From contig DATFQX010000214.1 of the NCBI GenBank assembly GCA_035263865.1, forward strand, positions 20,743-84,742: a stretch of DNA of 64,000 bases, in the 5' to 3' direction. Under the pieces are notes generated by a model. That model did not search any database and had not been told where the DNA came from. It worked only from the letters and a program-made list of their open reading frames with translations. Source of the DNA: VAZQ01 sp035263865. Its GTDB lineage: Bacteria > Pseudomonadota > Alphaproteobacteria > Rhizobiales > Xanthobacteraceae. Shown piece after piece: positions 8,575 to 17,297 of the stretch (position 1 is the stretch's first letter; each line of letters begins with the position of its first letter). The position numbers and the translations under genes were made by a program.

Positions 8575-10836
8575 ATGGCGATCGAGAGCGTCGCGCTCCC
8601 GAAATTGTCGCTGCATACTGCTGCTGAGGGACCGTTCTACTTTCCGGCGACGGGTCCGGCCTCTCGACCGCGTCGCACCCTCAAGCACGGCGATACGTTC
8701 ATCGTCGTCGACAGCCACGGCGACATCGGCGCCTCGCCGGGCGGCACCGACGGGCTCTTCTATTGCGACACGCGCTTTCTCTCTCGTCTCGAGCTCTTGC
8801 TCAACGGGGTACAGCCGTTGCTGCTCGGCTCAAACGTGCGTGACGACAACAGCCAGCTCACTGTCGACCTGACCAATCCGGATATCTATTTCGACCAGCG
8901 GCTTGTCCTGCCCAAGGACACCCTGCATCTCGTGCGCACCATTTTTCTCTGGCACGATACCGCGTATCAGCGGTTCGCGATCCGCAATTACGGCGACAAT
9001 GCGGTCGATCTGCAGCTCACCATTGTGTTCGATAGCGATTTTGCCGACCTTTTCGAGGTGCGCGGCTTGCATCGCAGCAAGCACGGTCGCATCGATCACG
9101 CCTGCGGGGCGGACACAGGAGTCCTGACGTATTCCGGTCTCGATGGCAAGCGGCGCCAAAGCACGTTGAATTTCGATCCGCAGCCTGCCGAGCTGACGCA
9201 GACGAGCGCCAGCTATGTCATCCATCTGCCGCCGAAGCGGGCGAAGACAATGTTCTTGACAGTGGGCTGCGGCATTCCCGCCCCGCCGAAGCCAGTGGCG
9301 TTCCTGCGCGGATTGCGAGCGGCCCACCGCGAGCTGCGTCATGCCTCGCAAAATGCCGGCACGGTTGTGAGTTCAAATGACATCTTCAACGAGATCGTGT
9401 GCAGATCCATGGCCGATCTGTACATGCTGATGACGCAGACGCCGCAGGGACGCTATCCCTACGCCGGCATTCCTTGGTACTCGACCACCTTCGGCCGCGA
9501 CGGATTGATCACCGCCCTGCAGATGCTTTGGGTCGATCCACGCATTGCCGAGGGTGTGCTGCGACGGCTCGCTGCCTTTCAGGCCAAGCATCACGACGAC
9601 GCATCCGACGCCCAGCCGGGAAAAATCTTGCATGAAATGCGCGAAGGAGAGATGGCGACGCTTGGGGAGGTGCCCTTCGGGCTCTACTACGGCAGCGTCG
9701 ACGCCACGCCCTTATTTGTGATGCTGGCCGGGCTTTTTGCCGAACGGACCGGAGACGACGCCATTATCGTCGAGCTGTGGCCGGCAATCGAAGCCGCGCT
9801 CGCCTGGATCGATGGTCCCGGTGATCTCGATGGCGACGGCTTTCTCGAATATTACCGCGCAACCGAGCGGGGCCTCGCCAATCAAGGCTGGAAGGACTCC
9901 GAAGACGCGGTTTTTCATGCCGATGGGCGCCTTGCAGAGGGCCCAATCGCGCTGGCGGAGGTGCAAGGCTACGTCTACTGCGCCAAACAGGTTCTGGCGC
10001 GTTGCGCCGAACGGCTCGGCTGGACAGAACGCGCGCGGCTCCTCAAGGCTGAAGCCGATCAACTGGCCGAGCGATTCGACACAAGCTTCTGGTGTCCGGA
10101 GTTGGGCACGTACGCGCTGGCGCTCGACGGAAATAAGGAGCCTTGTCGAGTCCGGAGCTCCAATGCCGGGCAGGTTCTGTTCACTGGCATCGCCAAGTTC
10201 GATCGAGCCGTCGAGGTGGCCGACGGCTTGTTGCGGCCGCAATTCTTCTCCGGGTGGGGCATTCGCACCATTGCCAACTCGGAAGCGCGGTATAATCCAA
10301 TGTCGTACCACAATGGCTCGATCTGGCCGCATGATAACGCGCTGATCGCGCTGGGTTTGGCCCGCTACGACCTCAAGCGCTCGCTCGAGCGGATGTTCGA
10401 AGCCTTGTTCGACGCCGCGAGCTATTTCGAAATGCGGCGATTGCCCGAGCTGTTCTGTGGGTTTCAACGCAGCCGCGGGCGCGGGCCGACCCATTATCCC
10501 GTCGCCTGCTCGCCACAGGCGTGGGCCAGCGCGACTCCGTTCACGCTAATCGAGGCGTCGCTCGGATTGCAATTCGACCCTGCTGCAAACGAAATTCGCC
10601 TGCGCAACCCCCGCCTGCCGCGGTTTCTGGACGAGCTGGTGCTGCGCAATCTGCAACTCAAGCAATCCAGCGTGGACTTGAAGGTGCGCCGCCACGCCAA
10701 CGAAGTCTCGGTGGAAATTCTCGAGCGGCGCGGGCACATCCAGGTTTCGGCCGTGTTCGGCCGAACCGCCGATCCTGCCGGACGCGCCCCTGGAGAATCT
10801 TGGACCAGCTCGGATCCGCATCGGCCGCCAACTTGA
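8575..10836 (+). CDS. Amylo-alpha-1,6-glucosidase / glycogen-debranching-type enzyme
   Basis: A 753-residue two-domain protein. Residues about 30-230 form the debranching-enzyme N-terminal beta domain (HGDTFIVVDSHGDIG, GTDGLFYCDTRFLSRLELLLNG). Residues about 270-690 form an (alpha/alpha)6 barrel with IPWYSTTFGRDGLITALQM, GLANQGWKDSEDAVF and MSYHNGSIWPHDNALIALGL, typical of amylo-1,6-glucosidase/GH-G clan enzymes. No signal peptide is visible. It follows the GT4 gene after nine bases, probably in the same transcript. It likely hydrolyses alpha-glucosidic linkages in a cytoplasmic glucan; glycogen is not certain because no glgA, glgB or glgC gene lies in the window. Confidence 0.87.
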   Translation: MAIESVALPKLSLHTAAEGPFYFPATGPASRPRRTLKHGDTFIVVDSHGDIGASPGGTDGLFYCDTRFLSRLELLLNGVQPLLLGSNVRDDNSQLTVDLTNPDIYFDQRLVLPKDTLHLVRTIFLWHDTAYQRFAIRNYGDNAVDLQLTIVFDSDFADLFEVRGLHRSKHGRIDHACGADTGVLTYSGLDGKRRQSTLNFDPQPAELTQTSASYVIHLPPKRAKTMFLTVGCGIPAPPKPVAFLRGLRAAHRELRHASQNAGTVVSSNDIFNEIVCRSMADLYMLMTQTPQGRYPYAGIPWYSTTFGRDGLITALQMLWVDPRIAEGVLRRLAAFQAKHHDDASDAQPGKILHEMREGEMATLGEVPFGLYYGSVDATPLFVMLAGLFAERTGDDAIIVELWPAIEAALAWIDGPGDLDGDGFLEYYRATERGLANQGWKDSEDAVFHADGRLAEGPIALAEVQGYVYCAKQVLARCAERLGWTERARLLKAEADQLAERFDTSFWCPELGTYALALDGNKEPCRVRSSNAGQVLFTGIAKFDRAVEVADGLLRPQFFSGWGIRTIANSEARYNPMSYHNGSIWPHDNALIALGLARYDLKRSLERMFEALFDAASYFEMRRLPELFCGFQRSRGRGPTHYPVACSPQAWASATPFTLIEASLGLQFDPAANEIRLRNPRLPRFLDELVLRNLQLKQSSVDLKVRRHANEVSVEILERRGHIQVSAVFGRTADPAGRAPGESWTSSDPHRPPT

Positions 10837-10885
10837 TTATGGCGCCTTCATGCGAGCGTTGGCGATAGCGAACGATGGCAAAAAC

Positions 10886-11176
10886 ATGTGTCGAAACATA
10901 AGGACCCTTTACAACTTCCAGCCACCCGCCAATGACGAGGAGATCCGTGCGTCAGCTCTGCAATTCGTCCGAAAGTTGAGCGGCTTCGCGCGCCCCTCCA
11001 AAGCAAACCAGCAGGCGTTCACCCGCGCGGTTGAGCAGGTCGCCCAAGCGACGCGCGAGCTCATCGATTCGCTTGTCACCGATGCTCCACCCCGCGATCG
11101 CGACGTCGAGGCCGCGAAGGCGCGCGCGAGGGCAGCGAGCCGTTTTCCACCCTCGCAAGCCCGACGCGGCGCGTAG
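10886..11176 (+). CDS. DUF2277 family protein
   Basis: A 96-residue protein that starts with the conserved MCRNIRTLYNFQPPA and continues ALQFVRKLSGF, SKANQQAF and APPRDRDVEAAKA, all diagnostic of DUF2277. The start is set at ATG 10886 because the family begins with MCRNI; the frame is open to 10850. The family is widespread in proteobacteria and actinobacteria and has no established function known to me. It follows the debranching-enzyme gene by 49 bases and could be cotranscribed. Confidence 0.9.
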   Translation: MCRNIRTLYNFQPPANDEEIRASALQFVRKLSGFARPSKANQQAFTRAVEQVAQATRELIDSLVTDAPPRDRDVEAAKARARAASRFPPSQARRGA

Positions 11177-11215
11177 CGCATCCAGTGCGCGTGCGATCGC
11201 CTCCTACCAGCGAAC

Positions 11216-11908
11216 TTACTCGCGGTGCGAGACCACGCGGAAAGTCCAGCTGGCAAGTGCATCCATCATCTCACGTCTGACCTCGGCATCCTTGACCCCG
11301 CTGCGCGCGGGCAGGCGGAAGGAATGATCAGCGTTTTGGAACAGCTGCAACGATGCGCGCGCGCCAAGACGCCGTGTCAGCCGCTCGAGCAGGCTGAGAT
11401 CCGCGAGCTTGTCGCGCGTCCCTTGCAGAAAAAGCATCGGTACCTGGATATCGAAAAGATGCTCGGCGCGCTCGTCGGACGGCCGCCCGGCCGGATGCAG
11501 CGGAAAGCCCAGAAACGCGAGGCCGCGGACGCCAGGTAGCGCGGACGCAGCCTGCGCCTGCGACGTCATGCGCCCGCCGAATGATTTGCCGCCCGCGACG
11601 AGAGGTAGTGCCGGCAGAACCCGGCGGGCTTCTGCCACAGCGGCTCGAACCGTCGCGTGCGCGAGCTTGGGCGCGTCCGGCCGTTTGGCGCCTTGCTCGA
11701 TGAACGGAAACTGATAGCGCAGGGTGGCAATGTCGCGCTGGCTGAGTTCCATTGCGACAGACTCCATGAATGGGTGGAACATTCCGGCCCCCGCCCCGTG
11801 CGCAAGTACGTAGCAGGCGCGCGGCCGCGGCGGCACCGAGAGGAGCCCGGAGACGGTACCTGCATCCCCGACCCTTAGGGTGAAGCGTTCCGCATCTGAG
11901 CGGTTCAT
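11216..11908 (-). CDS. Alpha/beta hydrolase (dienelactone-hydrolase/KANL3-Tex30-like)
   Basis: A 230-residue alpha/beta-hydrolase-fold protein. LAHGAGAGMFHPFM forms the oxyanion loop, GGKSFGGR is the nucleophile elbow with Ser, the acid Asp is probably in FLQGTRDKLAD, and the His lies in NADHSFRLP. The elbow with Lys before Ser and the short length match the small KANL3/Tex30-like group. The substrate is unknown. It is convergent with the DUF2277 gene and has no obvious partner. Confidence 0.85.
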   Translation of the reverse strand: MNRSDAERFTLRVGDAGTVSGLLSVPPRPRACYVLAHGAGAGMFHPFMESVAMELSQRDIATLRYQFPFIEQGAKRPDAPKLAHATVRAAVAEARRVLPALPLVAGGKSFGGRMTSQAQAASALPGVRGLAFLGFPLHPAGRPSDERAEHLFDIQVPMLFLQGTRDKLADLSLLERLTRRLGARASLQLFQNADHSFRLPARSGVKDAEVRREMMDALASWTFRVVSHRE

Positions 11909-12027
11909 GCCCTAGTCGGACTGACCCATCTGTGGAAAGGGAGCCGAGTTTCGCCTACATTTTCCAACATGAAAAGATCGCGCCGGCTTCATGCAAGCCC
12001 GCGATGAGCTGTCCCTGAGATGGCGCA

Positions 12028-12714
12028 ATGAGCGTCAAAGATTTCGATATCCTGCGCCAACAGATGCTGGTGGAAATCTCCGCCGGCGTATTTCACGTGA
12101 GCGGCGTGCTCGGCAAGACGGCTCTCGATGACCGTGTGATGAGTGCGATAGGGAAGGTGCCGCGGCACGAATTCGTACCGGTCGAACTTCAGCCGTACGC
12201 CTACGCCAACATTCCGCTTCCGATCGGGTTCGAAAAGACGATCTCGCAGCCGTTCATTGTCGCGCTGATGACCGATCTGTTGGACCTTAGCGAAAACGAC
12301 ACCGTGCTCGAGATTGGCACCGGGCTAGGCTACCAGGCGGCGATCCTCGCGCAGCTGGCGCGGCAGGTGTACAGCATCGAAATCATCGAAGAGCTCGCCC
12401 GACAAGCAAAGCAGCGATTGCGTCGGCAGGGCTGTAGCAACATTGAGATCAGGATCGCCAACGGCTATCATGGCTGGTCGGAGCACGCTCCGTTCGACAA
12501 GATGATCGTCACGGCGGCTCCGGATCTCATTCCGCCACCCCTGATCCATCAACTCAAAGCGGGTGGGAAAATGGTGATTCCCGCAGGCCTGCCTGATGCG
12601 CAGCAGCTGCTGCTCCTGGAAAAGAACGGCGCCGGGAAGGTGACGACGAGGGAGATCCTGCAGGTGCGGTTCTCGCAACTCGAACAAACCGAACCGGGGA
12701 TCACATCAAACTAG
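12028..12714 (+). CDS. pcm: Protein-L-isoaspartate O-methyltransferase
   Basis: A 228-residue cytoplasmic SAM methyltransferase that starts repair of isoaspartyl residues in aged proteins. The N-terminal region has VPRHEFVPVELQPYAY and PIGFEKTISQPFIVALM, the substrate-side signature; motif I is VLEIGTGLGYQAAIL; YSIEIIEELA and FDKMIVTAAPDLIPPPLI follow as in the family. Length and order are normal. A small conserved-looking ORF follows after 14 bases and a VOC protein soon after. PCMT is commonly linked to stationary-phase survival, consistent with the stress-related genes upstream. Confidence 0.93.
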   Translation: MSVKDFDILRQQMLVEISAGVFHVSGVLGKTALDDRVMSAIGKVPRHEFVPVELQPYAYANIPLPIGFEKTISQPFIVALMTDLLDLSENDTVLEIGTGLGYQAAILAQLARQVYSIEIIEELARQAKQRLRRQGCSNIEIRIANGYHGWSEHAPFDKMIVTAAPDLIPPPLIHQLKAGGKMVIPAGLPDAQQLLLLEKNGAGKVTTREILQVRFSQLEQTEPGITSN

Positions 12715-12728
12715 GGGGGCAGAACACC

Positions 12729-12923
12729 GTGCTTGAATTCACCGTCGGGATCAACATCGCCGGCAAACACGAGAGCGTGACGGTAGCGGCGGAGGATGCA
12801 CTCATCGCTGCGCTAAAGGTGAAGTGCGAGCGGCCGGACGCTCTAATCAATTACGTGCGCCGACGCAACAAACGCGGCGACGTCCGTCATCCGCACGGGG
12901 CCATCGCCGCCAAGACCGAGTGA
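12729..12923 (+). CDS. Small conserved-looking hypothetical protein
   Basis: A 64-residue ORF with a GTG start; GGGGGG lies at 12714-12719, 14 bases after the end of pcm. It opens with EFTVGINIAGKHESVTVAAEDALIAAL, predicted strand then helix, and ends in a basic segment with YVRRRNKRGD. I do not recognise a named family. Codon usage is like its neighbours and the position between pcm and VOC suggests a real gene in that transcript. Confidence 0.6.
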   Translation: MLEFTVGINIAGKHESVTVAAEDALIAALKVKCERPDALINYVRRRNKRGDVRHPHGAIAAKTE

Positions 12924-12957
12924 TCGCGAGATGCTGCATTGATTGGATTGCGGGCGC

Positions 12958-13311
12958 ATGATTGAAGGCATCAGTGCCGTTACGCTCGCCACTCACGACA
13001 TGTCGCGCGCAGTGCTTTTCTATCGCATGCTGGGCTTCGAGATGCTTTATGGTGGAGGCGACGCGGCGTTCACGAGCTTTCGGGCGGGAACGAGCTATGT
13101 CAATCTGATCGCCCAACCCTCCGAGCAAAACTGGTCCTGGTGGGGGCGTGTCATCTTCTACCATTCCGATGTCGATTCGCTGCACGCCAGCGTGATCGCA
13201 GCCGGCTATCGTCCGGACACCGCACCGCGCGATGCCGAATGGGGCGAGCGGTTCTTCCATCTGACCGACCCGGACGGTCACGAGCTCAGCTTCGCCAAGC
13301 CGCTGCGCTGA
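12958..13311 (+). CDS. VOC (glyoxalase/bleomycin resistance) superfamily protein
   Basis: A 117-residue single-module vicinal-oxygen-chelate protein. It has the beta-alpha-beta-beta-beta order: ISAVTLATHDMSRAVLFYRMLGFEM at the start and FFHLTDPDGHELSF at the end, with the His and Glu usual for metal binding. ATG 12958 is preferred over an upstream in-frame start at 12943. The substrate is unknown; a lyase, dioxygenase or binding function is possible. It lies ten bases before the molybdenum hydroxylase gene and may be cotranscribed with it. Confidence 0.8.
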   Translation: MIEGISAVTLATHDMSRAVLFYRMLGFEMLYGGGDAAFTSFRAGTSYVNLIAQPSEQNWSWWGRVIFYHSDVDSLHASVIAAGYRPDTAPRDAEWGERFFHLTDPDGHELSFAKPLR

Positions 13312-13321
13312 TCAGCCTGCG

Positions 13322-15715
13322 ATGACCAACCTCGACCAGGTAGCCCCGCTGGCGAACTCGAGCTTCCGCTCGATCGGCAAGCCCATCCCTCGCAAGGAGG
13401 ACGAGCGGCTCGTGACCGGCCACGGCCTCTTCAGCGACGATTTCAACGTCGAGGACCAGGGCTACGCGGTAATGCTGCGCTCCCCGCACCCGCACGCGCG
13501 CATCATCGGCATCGATGCTGTGCAAGCCAAAGCGATGCCGGGGGTGCTTGGCGTGTTCACCGGCGTTGATTGCCTTGCCGATGGACTTGCGGCCGTTCCC
13601 CACGATCCACTGCCGAAGACCAAATGCGACATGAAGTTGCATGCTGCCGGCGGCGGTGCGGTCTTCATCGGCCCGCACATGCTGTTGCCCGCCGAGCGGG
13701 TTCGCCATGTCGGCGAGGCCATCGTCATGGTCGTGGCCGAGAGCGTGCCGCAGGCGCTCGACGCGGCGGAGTCGATCAAGGTCGACTACGAAGTGTTGCC
13801 GGGAATCTACCATTCCGAAGACGCGCTACGCCCCGCCGCGCCGGTGCTTTGGAGCGAGGTGCCGGACAACGTTCCGATCGACACCTTATTCGGCGATCGG
13901 CAGGCGACCGACGAAGCATTCGCGCGTGCCGACCACGTCTTGGCGATGGACTTCCATATCGAGCGTGTGACTGGCGTGCCGCTCGAGCCGCGCGCTGCGC
14001 TCGGAGAGTACGATGCGGCGAGCGGCCGCTACACCCTTCACGCCGGCAGTGGGGGTGCGGTGCGGCAGAAGCGCGAGCTTGCCGCCGTGCTCGGCATCGC
14101 GCCCGAACGCCTGCGCGTGCTCTCCAACGACGTCGGCGGCAATTTCGGCACGCGCAACCGCATCTTCGTCGAATTTGCACTCGTACTGTGGGCGGCGCAC
14201 AAGCTCGGTCGCCCGGTCAAGTTCACCGCAACGCGATCCGAGGCGTTCCTTACCGATTACCAGGGGCGCGACTTAGTCACCCGCGTCGAGCTAGCGCTCG
14301 CCCGCGACGGCCGCTTCCTCGCGATGCGCGCGACCAATATCAGCAATGTGGGCGGCTACTGCGTTTCCCTTTCGCCGTTGTCGAAAGGAGCGGGCCTGAT
14401 TGTGGGGCCATACCTCATTCCCCACGCTGCGCTGCGCGCGATGGCGGTATTCACCAATACCATGCCCACCAACGCCTATCGTAGCTCCGGGCGGCCGGAG
14501 GTGACCTTCGCGATCGAACGGCTTGTCGACACCGCCGCGCAGCAACTCGGCATCGATCGCATCGAGCTGCGGCGCAAGAATCTCATTCGCCCCGAAGCGA
14601 TGCCTTACCGCAATGCTGTCGGCATGACCTACGACAGCGGGCGCTACCGGGAAAATATGGAACGGGCGATGGACGTCGCTGATTGGAATGGTTTCGAGGA
14701 GCGCCGCAGCGCGGCGGCAAAACGCGGCAAGCTGCTCGGACGCGGACTCGCTTGCTACGTCGAATCCTCAATCGGCGCACCCAACGAGCAGACGCGGATC
14801 ACGGTTCGGCCGCAGCGACGCGTGGACGTGGTGATCGGCACCCAGCCGAGCGGCCAAGGCCACGAGACAAGTTTTGCGCAAGTCATTTCCGACCTTCTGC
14901 ACGTTCCCCTCGACAGCGTGAAGATCATTCACGGCGACACCGATGTGGTGCAGGTGGGTGGAGGATCCCATTCCGGCCGTTCCCTGCGCCATGCCGCAAC
15001 GCTGTTCACGAAGGCGCTGCCCGATCTCATTGCGCAGGGCAAGAAAATCGCGGCACAAATCCTGCAATCGACGCCGGATCAGATCGAATTCGACGACGGC
15101 AGGTTCAGCGCGCGCGCGACCAACCGCACCTTCGACTTTCTCGACCTCGCCGAGGAGGCCGCCCGACGCGACCTGCCGCAGGAGCTGAAAGGCGGGATCG
15201 CGGTGGTCACCGACCACGAGATGCACGATCCGGTATTCCCCAATGGCTGCGCCATCTGCGAGGTCGAAGTCGACCCCGAAACTGGCGGAGTTGCGCTGAC
15301 GCGTTATGCGTCGGTTGACGATGTCGGGCGGTGCATCAATCCGCTGATCGTTCATGGCCAGACTCACGGCGCAATCGCGCAGGGCGTTGGGCAGGCACTG
15401 TGGGAGCAGTGCTACGTCGATCGCGAGTCCGGCCAGCCGCTCGTCGGTTCCCTCATGGACTACGGCGTGCCGCGGGCGGATACGCTGCCGTCGTTCGTAA
15501 CGGAGATTGCCGAGGTCCTCTCTCCCACCAATCCGCTCGGGATCAAAGCGGGCGGCGAAGGCGGCACCACGGCGGCGCCGGCGGTGGTGATCAGCGCGAT
15601 CGTGGACGCGTTGCACGACTACGGCGTGCGCGACATCAAGATGCCGGCCACGCCTTACAATGTGTGGAAAACAATTCAGGACGCTCAGTCAGCTGGAAAA
15701 GGCATCAAGGCATGA
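13322..15715 (+). CDS. Xanthine dehydrogenase-family molybdopterin-binding subunit (orphan, CoxL-like)
   Basis: A 797-residue large subunit of a molybdenum hydroxylase. The N-terminal aldehyde oxidase a/b hammerhead domain (RKEDERLVTGHGLFSDDF) precedes the Mo-cofactor domains: VGGNFGTRNR, the active-site loop region NAYRSSGRPE, GTQPSGQGHETSF, and the catalytic Glu in KAGGEGGTTAAP near the C terminus. The loop is not the Cys-bearing one of form I CO dehydrogenase (AYRCSFR), so CO oxidation is unlikely. The small 2Fe-2S and medium FAD subunits that normally accompany it are absent on both sides, so partners must be encoded elsewhere. The substrate, an aldehyde or N-heterocycle, is unknown. Confidence 0.9.
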   Translation: MTNLDQVAPLANSSFRSIGKPIPRKEDERLVTGHGLFSDDFNVEDQGYAVMLRSPHPHARIIGIDAVQAKAMPGVLGVFTGVDCLADGLAAVPHDPLPKTKCDMKLHAAGGGAVFIGPHMLLPAERVRHVGEAIVMVVAESVPQALDAAESIKVDYEVLPGIYHSEDALRPAAPVLWSEVPDNVPIDTLFGDRQATDEAFARADHVLAMDFHIERVTGVPLEPRAALGEYDAASGRYTLHAGSGGAVRQKRELAAVLGIAPERLRVLSNDVGGNFGTRNRIFVEFALVLWAAHKLGRPVKFTATRSEAFLTDYQGRDLVTRVELALARDGRFLAMRATNISNVGGYCVSLSPLSKGAGLIVGPYLIPHAALRAMAVFTNTMPTNAYRSSGRPEVTFAIERLVDTAAQQLGIDRIELRRKNLIRPEAMPYRNAVGMTYDSGRYRENMERAMDVADWNGFEERRSAAAKRGKLLGRGLACYVESSIGAPNEQTRITVRPQRRVDVVIGTQPSGQGHETSFAQVISDLLHVPLDSVKIIHGDTDVVQVGGGSHSGRSLRHAATLFTKALPDLIAQGKKIAAQILQSTPDQIEFDDGRFSARATNRTFDFLDLAEEAARRDLPQELKGGIAVVTDHEMHDPVFPNGCAICEVEVDPETGGVALTRYASVDDVGRCINPLIVHGQTHGAIAQGVGQALWEQCYVDRESGQPLVGSLMDYGVPRADTLPSFVTEIAEVLSPTNPLGIKAGGEGGTTAAPAVVISAIVDALHDYGVRDIKMPATPYNVWKTIQDAQSAGKGIKA

Positions 15716-15784
15716 GGGGAGTTGGGCCTCTCATGCGATCGTTGCGCGCGTGGCGGAGTTCTAAAGCCAGCCGACGAGCAGCCG

Positions 15785-16570
15785 CTATCGTGCGCGGATG
15801 GGAAAATCATGCGACGACGTGCGAGCGGATCTTGTGTAAGAAAAATGCCACCACTCGCGGTGGTAGTTGCCGAATCCCCGTTTGCGCATGGCCTCCAGCA
15901 GCGTGTTTCGCCAGCGCCGCTGGTCGGCATTGATGGCGTTGCTCGCGGTGTGGCTCGCCGAATCGAAGCAGTCGAAGCTCGTGCCCATGTCGACGCTATT
16001 GTCCGGGCTGCGCTGCGCTGCGAGCCCGGTGCATGGGCCATAGTCGGCGGCCCGATCGAAGGGCGCGGGCGGCGTGGCCGGCGTCTTGATCAACGTGAGG
16101 TCGATCGTGGTGCCGGTCGAATGCTGAGATCGCGCAGCGATATAGCCGAGCCTCATCAGCGAATTTTTTGGCAGTCTAGGGAAGAAGCGCTTCGTGGCGC
16201 CGTCGGGGCGGCCATTGTTCACCCATTCCGCCATGCCGCGCACGGCGCGCGTCGGCCGATAGCAATCGTAAACCTTGAGCGAGAGTCCCGAGCCCGCAAG
16301 GTCCGCCTGCACTCGCTTGAGCGCAGCCGCGACGTCTTGCCGGAGAACGCACTCTGCCGCCTCGTAGCCGGGCAGCGGCCGGCCGACGAAATTGTCGAAT
16401 CCGGAGTAACGAATATCCTGGGCGATGCTCGGGTCCACGTCGCGCAGATAAACAAGGCCGGAGGGCAACGCGCTCTGCGCCCCTGCATGTTTCCCCAACG
16501 CGAGAAGTGCGATCGCGACCGCGGCGGCCCACGATCGAAGGGCGGCCGCTTCAGCGCAATCCAATCGCAT
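15785..16570 (-). CDS. D-alanyl-D-alanine dipeptidase, VanX/DdpX-like (M15D), secreted
   Basis: A 261-residue zinc peptidase with an N-terminal signal sequence (hydrophobic AVAIALLALG, probable cleavage after AGAQ). Zinc and catalytic motifs are present: SQHSTGTTID (His and Asp ligands) and EWWHFSY (catalytic Glu, His ligand). The Arg of VYDCYRPTRAV matches the VanX substrate Arg. It would cleave D-Ala-D-Ala released during peptidoglycan turnover in the periplasm. No vanA or vanH gene is near, so vancomycin resistance is not implied. ATG 16570 has AGGAC upstream. Two L,D-transpeptidases elsewhere in the window share the cell-wall theme. Confidence 0.87.
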   Translation of the reverse strand: MRLDCAEAAALRSWAAAVAIALLALGKHAGAQSALPSGLVYLRDVDPSIAQDIRYSGFDNFVGRPLPGYEAAECVLRQDVAAALKRVQADLAGSGLSLKVYDCYRPTRAVRGMAEWVNNGRPDGATKRFFPRLPKNSLMRLGYIAARSQHSTGTTIDLTLIKTPATPPAPFDRAADYGPCTGLAAQRSPDNSVDMGTSFDCFDSASHTASNAINADQRRWRNTLLEAMRKRGFGNYHREWWHFSYTRSARTSSHDFPIRAR

Positions 16571-16676
16571 GCAATGTCCTAGGAGGAAGGCCCGCGGTCG
16601 AGTATATATCGCATTGCCGTTCTTGGATCAGGGGTTTCCGACGGCGGATCACTGCGGTGCAAGCCTGGAGAAAAAT

Positions 16677-17273
16677 TTGAAGGCTCGAAACGTACTGTTG
16701 CTGGGATTGGCCGGCATGATTTTGGGATGCGAAAGTCGCCTCACCCCGGAGCAGGCAGGCTTGCTGGATGCCGTTGCATTCATCACCGGCGGCCAGCAGG
16801 AAGGCGCGCAACAGCAAGGATTTGAGACGCGCTGGCGACGGACCGTTGAAGGGCAGCAGATCCAATATGAGTCCATCCGCCAGAATACCGGCTTCGGCGA
16901 AGCAAACGATGCGCATCGTGAAAGCCGTCATGTCAAAATCGACGTGAACATCTCCTCGCCGCAAAAATGCGTCTTCAAGACGGTAGTCATGACCGCCTAT
17001 TCCAAAGGCACAAGCAAGGAGAGCTTCTACGCGCCGTCGAATGAAACAACCACGTTGGATTTCAATAAAGTGCAGCGCATCGATCTCGAAGAAGGCAATC
17101 CCCCGAGCGTCGTGATCGAGGGGAAAGACTGGCTGTGCAGGCAGGACACGTGTCAGGACAAGACCACGATGGGAATTTCAGCGTCCCGACAGGACGACCT
17201 CGCTCGCGCGATCGAGAGTAAGCGTCGCGCCACCGATTTCATCAGGAAAGCGTGCCCGGGAACGCGGCGCTAG
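16677..17273 (+). CDS. Hypothetical lipoprotein
   Basis: A 198-residue protein, family not recognised. From TTG 16677 (GGAG at 16667-16670) it begins LKARNVLLLGLAGMILGCES, a positively charged start, hydrophobic core and lipobox-like ILGC, so it is probably lipid-anchored after signal peptidase II cleavage. An upstream in-frame ATG at 16569 would put 36 unrelated residues in front. The mature part has four more Cys, including CRQDTCQDK, and looks mostly beta with a helical end. It is divergent from the VanX-like gene. Function unknown. Confidence 0.65.
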   Translation: MKARNVLLLGLAGMILGCESRLTPEQAGLLDAVAFITGGQQEGAQQQGFETRWRRTVEGQQIQYESIRQNTGFGEANDAHRESRHVKIDVNISSPQKCVFKTVVMTAYSKGTSKESFYAPSNETTTLDFNKVQRIDLEEGNPPSVVIEGKDWLCRQDTCQDKTTMGISASRQDDLARAIESKRRATDFIRKACPGTRR

Positions 17274-17297
17274 AACGCGCGCCTCGGCGCGAGGTGA

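Noticed and set aside
9712..10494. Minus-strand frame of 260 codons opposite the debranching enzyme
   Set aside because: No motifs and full overlap with a conserved gene.
13570..14484. Long plus-strand frame of about 300 codons inside the molybdenum hydroxylase
   Set aside because: Arg/Ala-rich shadow frame in high-GC DNA; it fully overlaps a well-recognised gene and has no family features.
14768..15616. Minus-strand frame of 282 codons antisense to the same gene
   Set aside because: No ribosome site and no recognisable motifs; typical antisense opening from GC-rich codon bias.
13322..15715. CO dehydrogenase large subunit
   Set aside because: The form I signature loop with Cys (AYRCSFR) is absent and CoxS/CoxM partners are missing.
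15785..16570. VanX-like gene as a vancomycin-resistance determinant
   Set aside because: No vanH, vanA, vanR or vanS genes nearby; such dipeptidases are housekeeping enzymes in many gram-negative bacteria.
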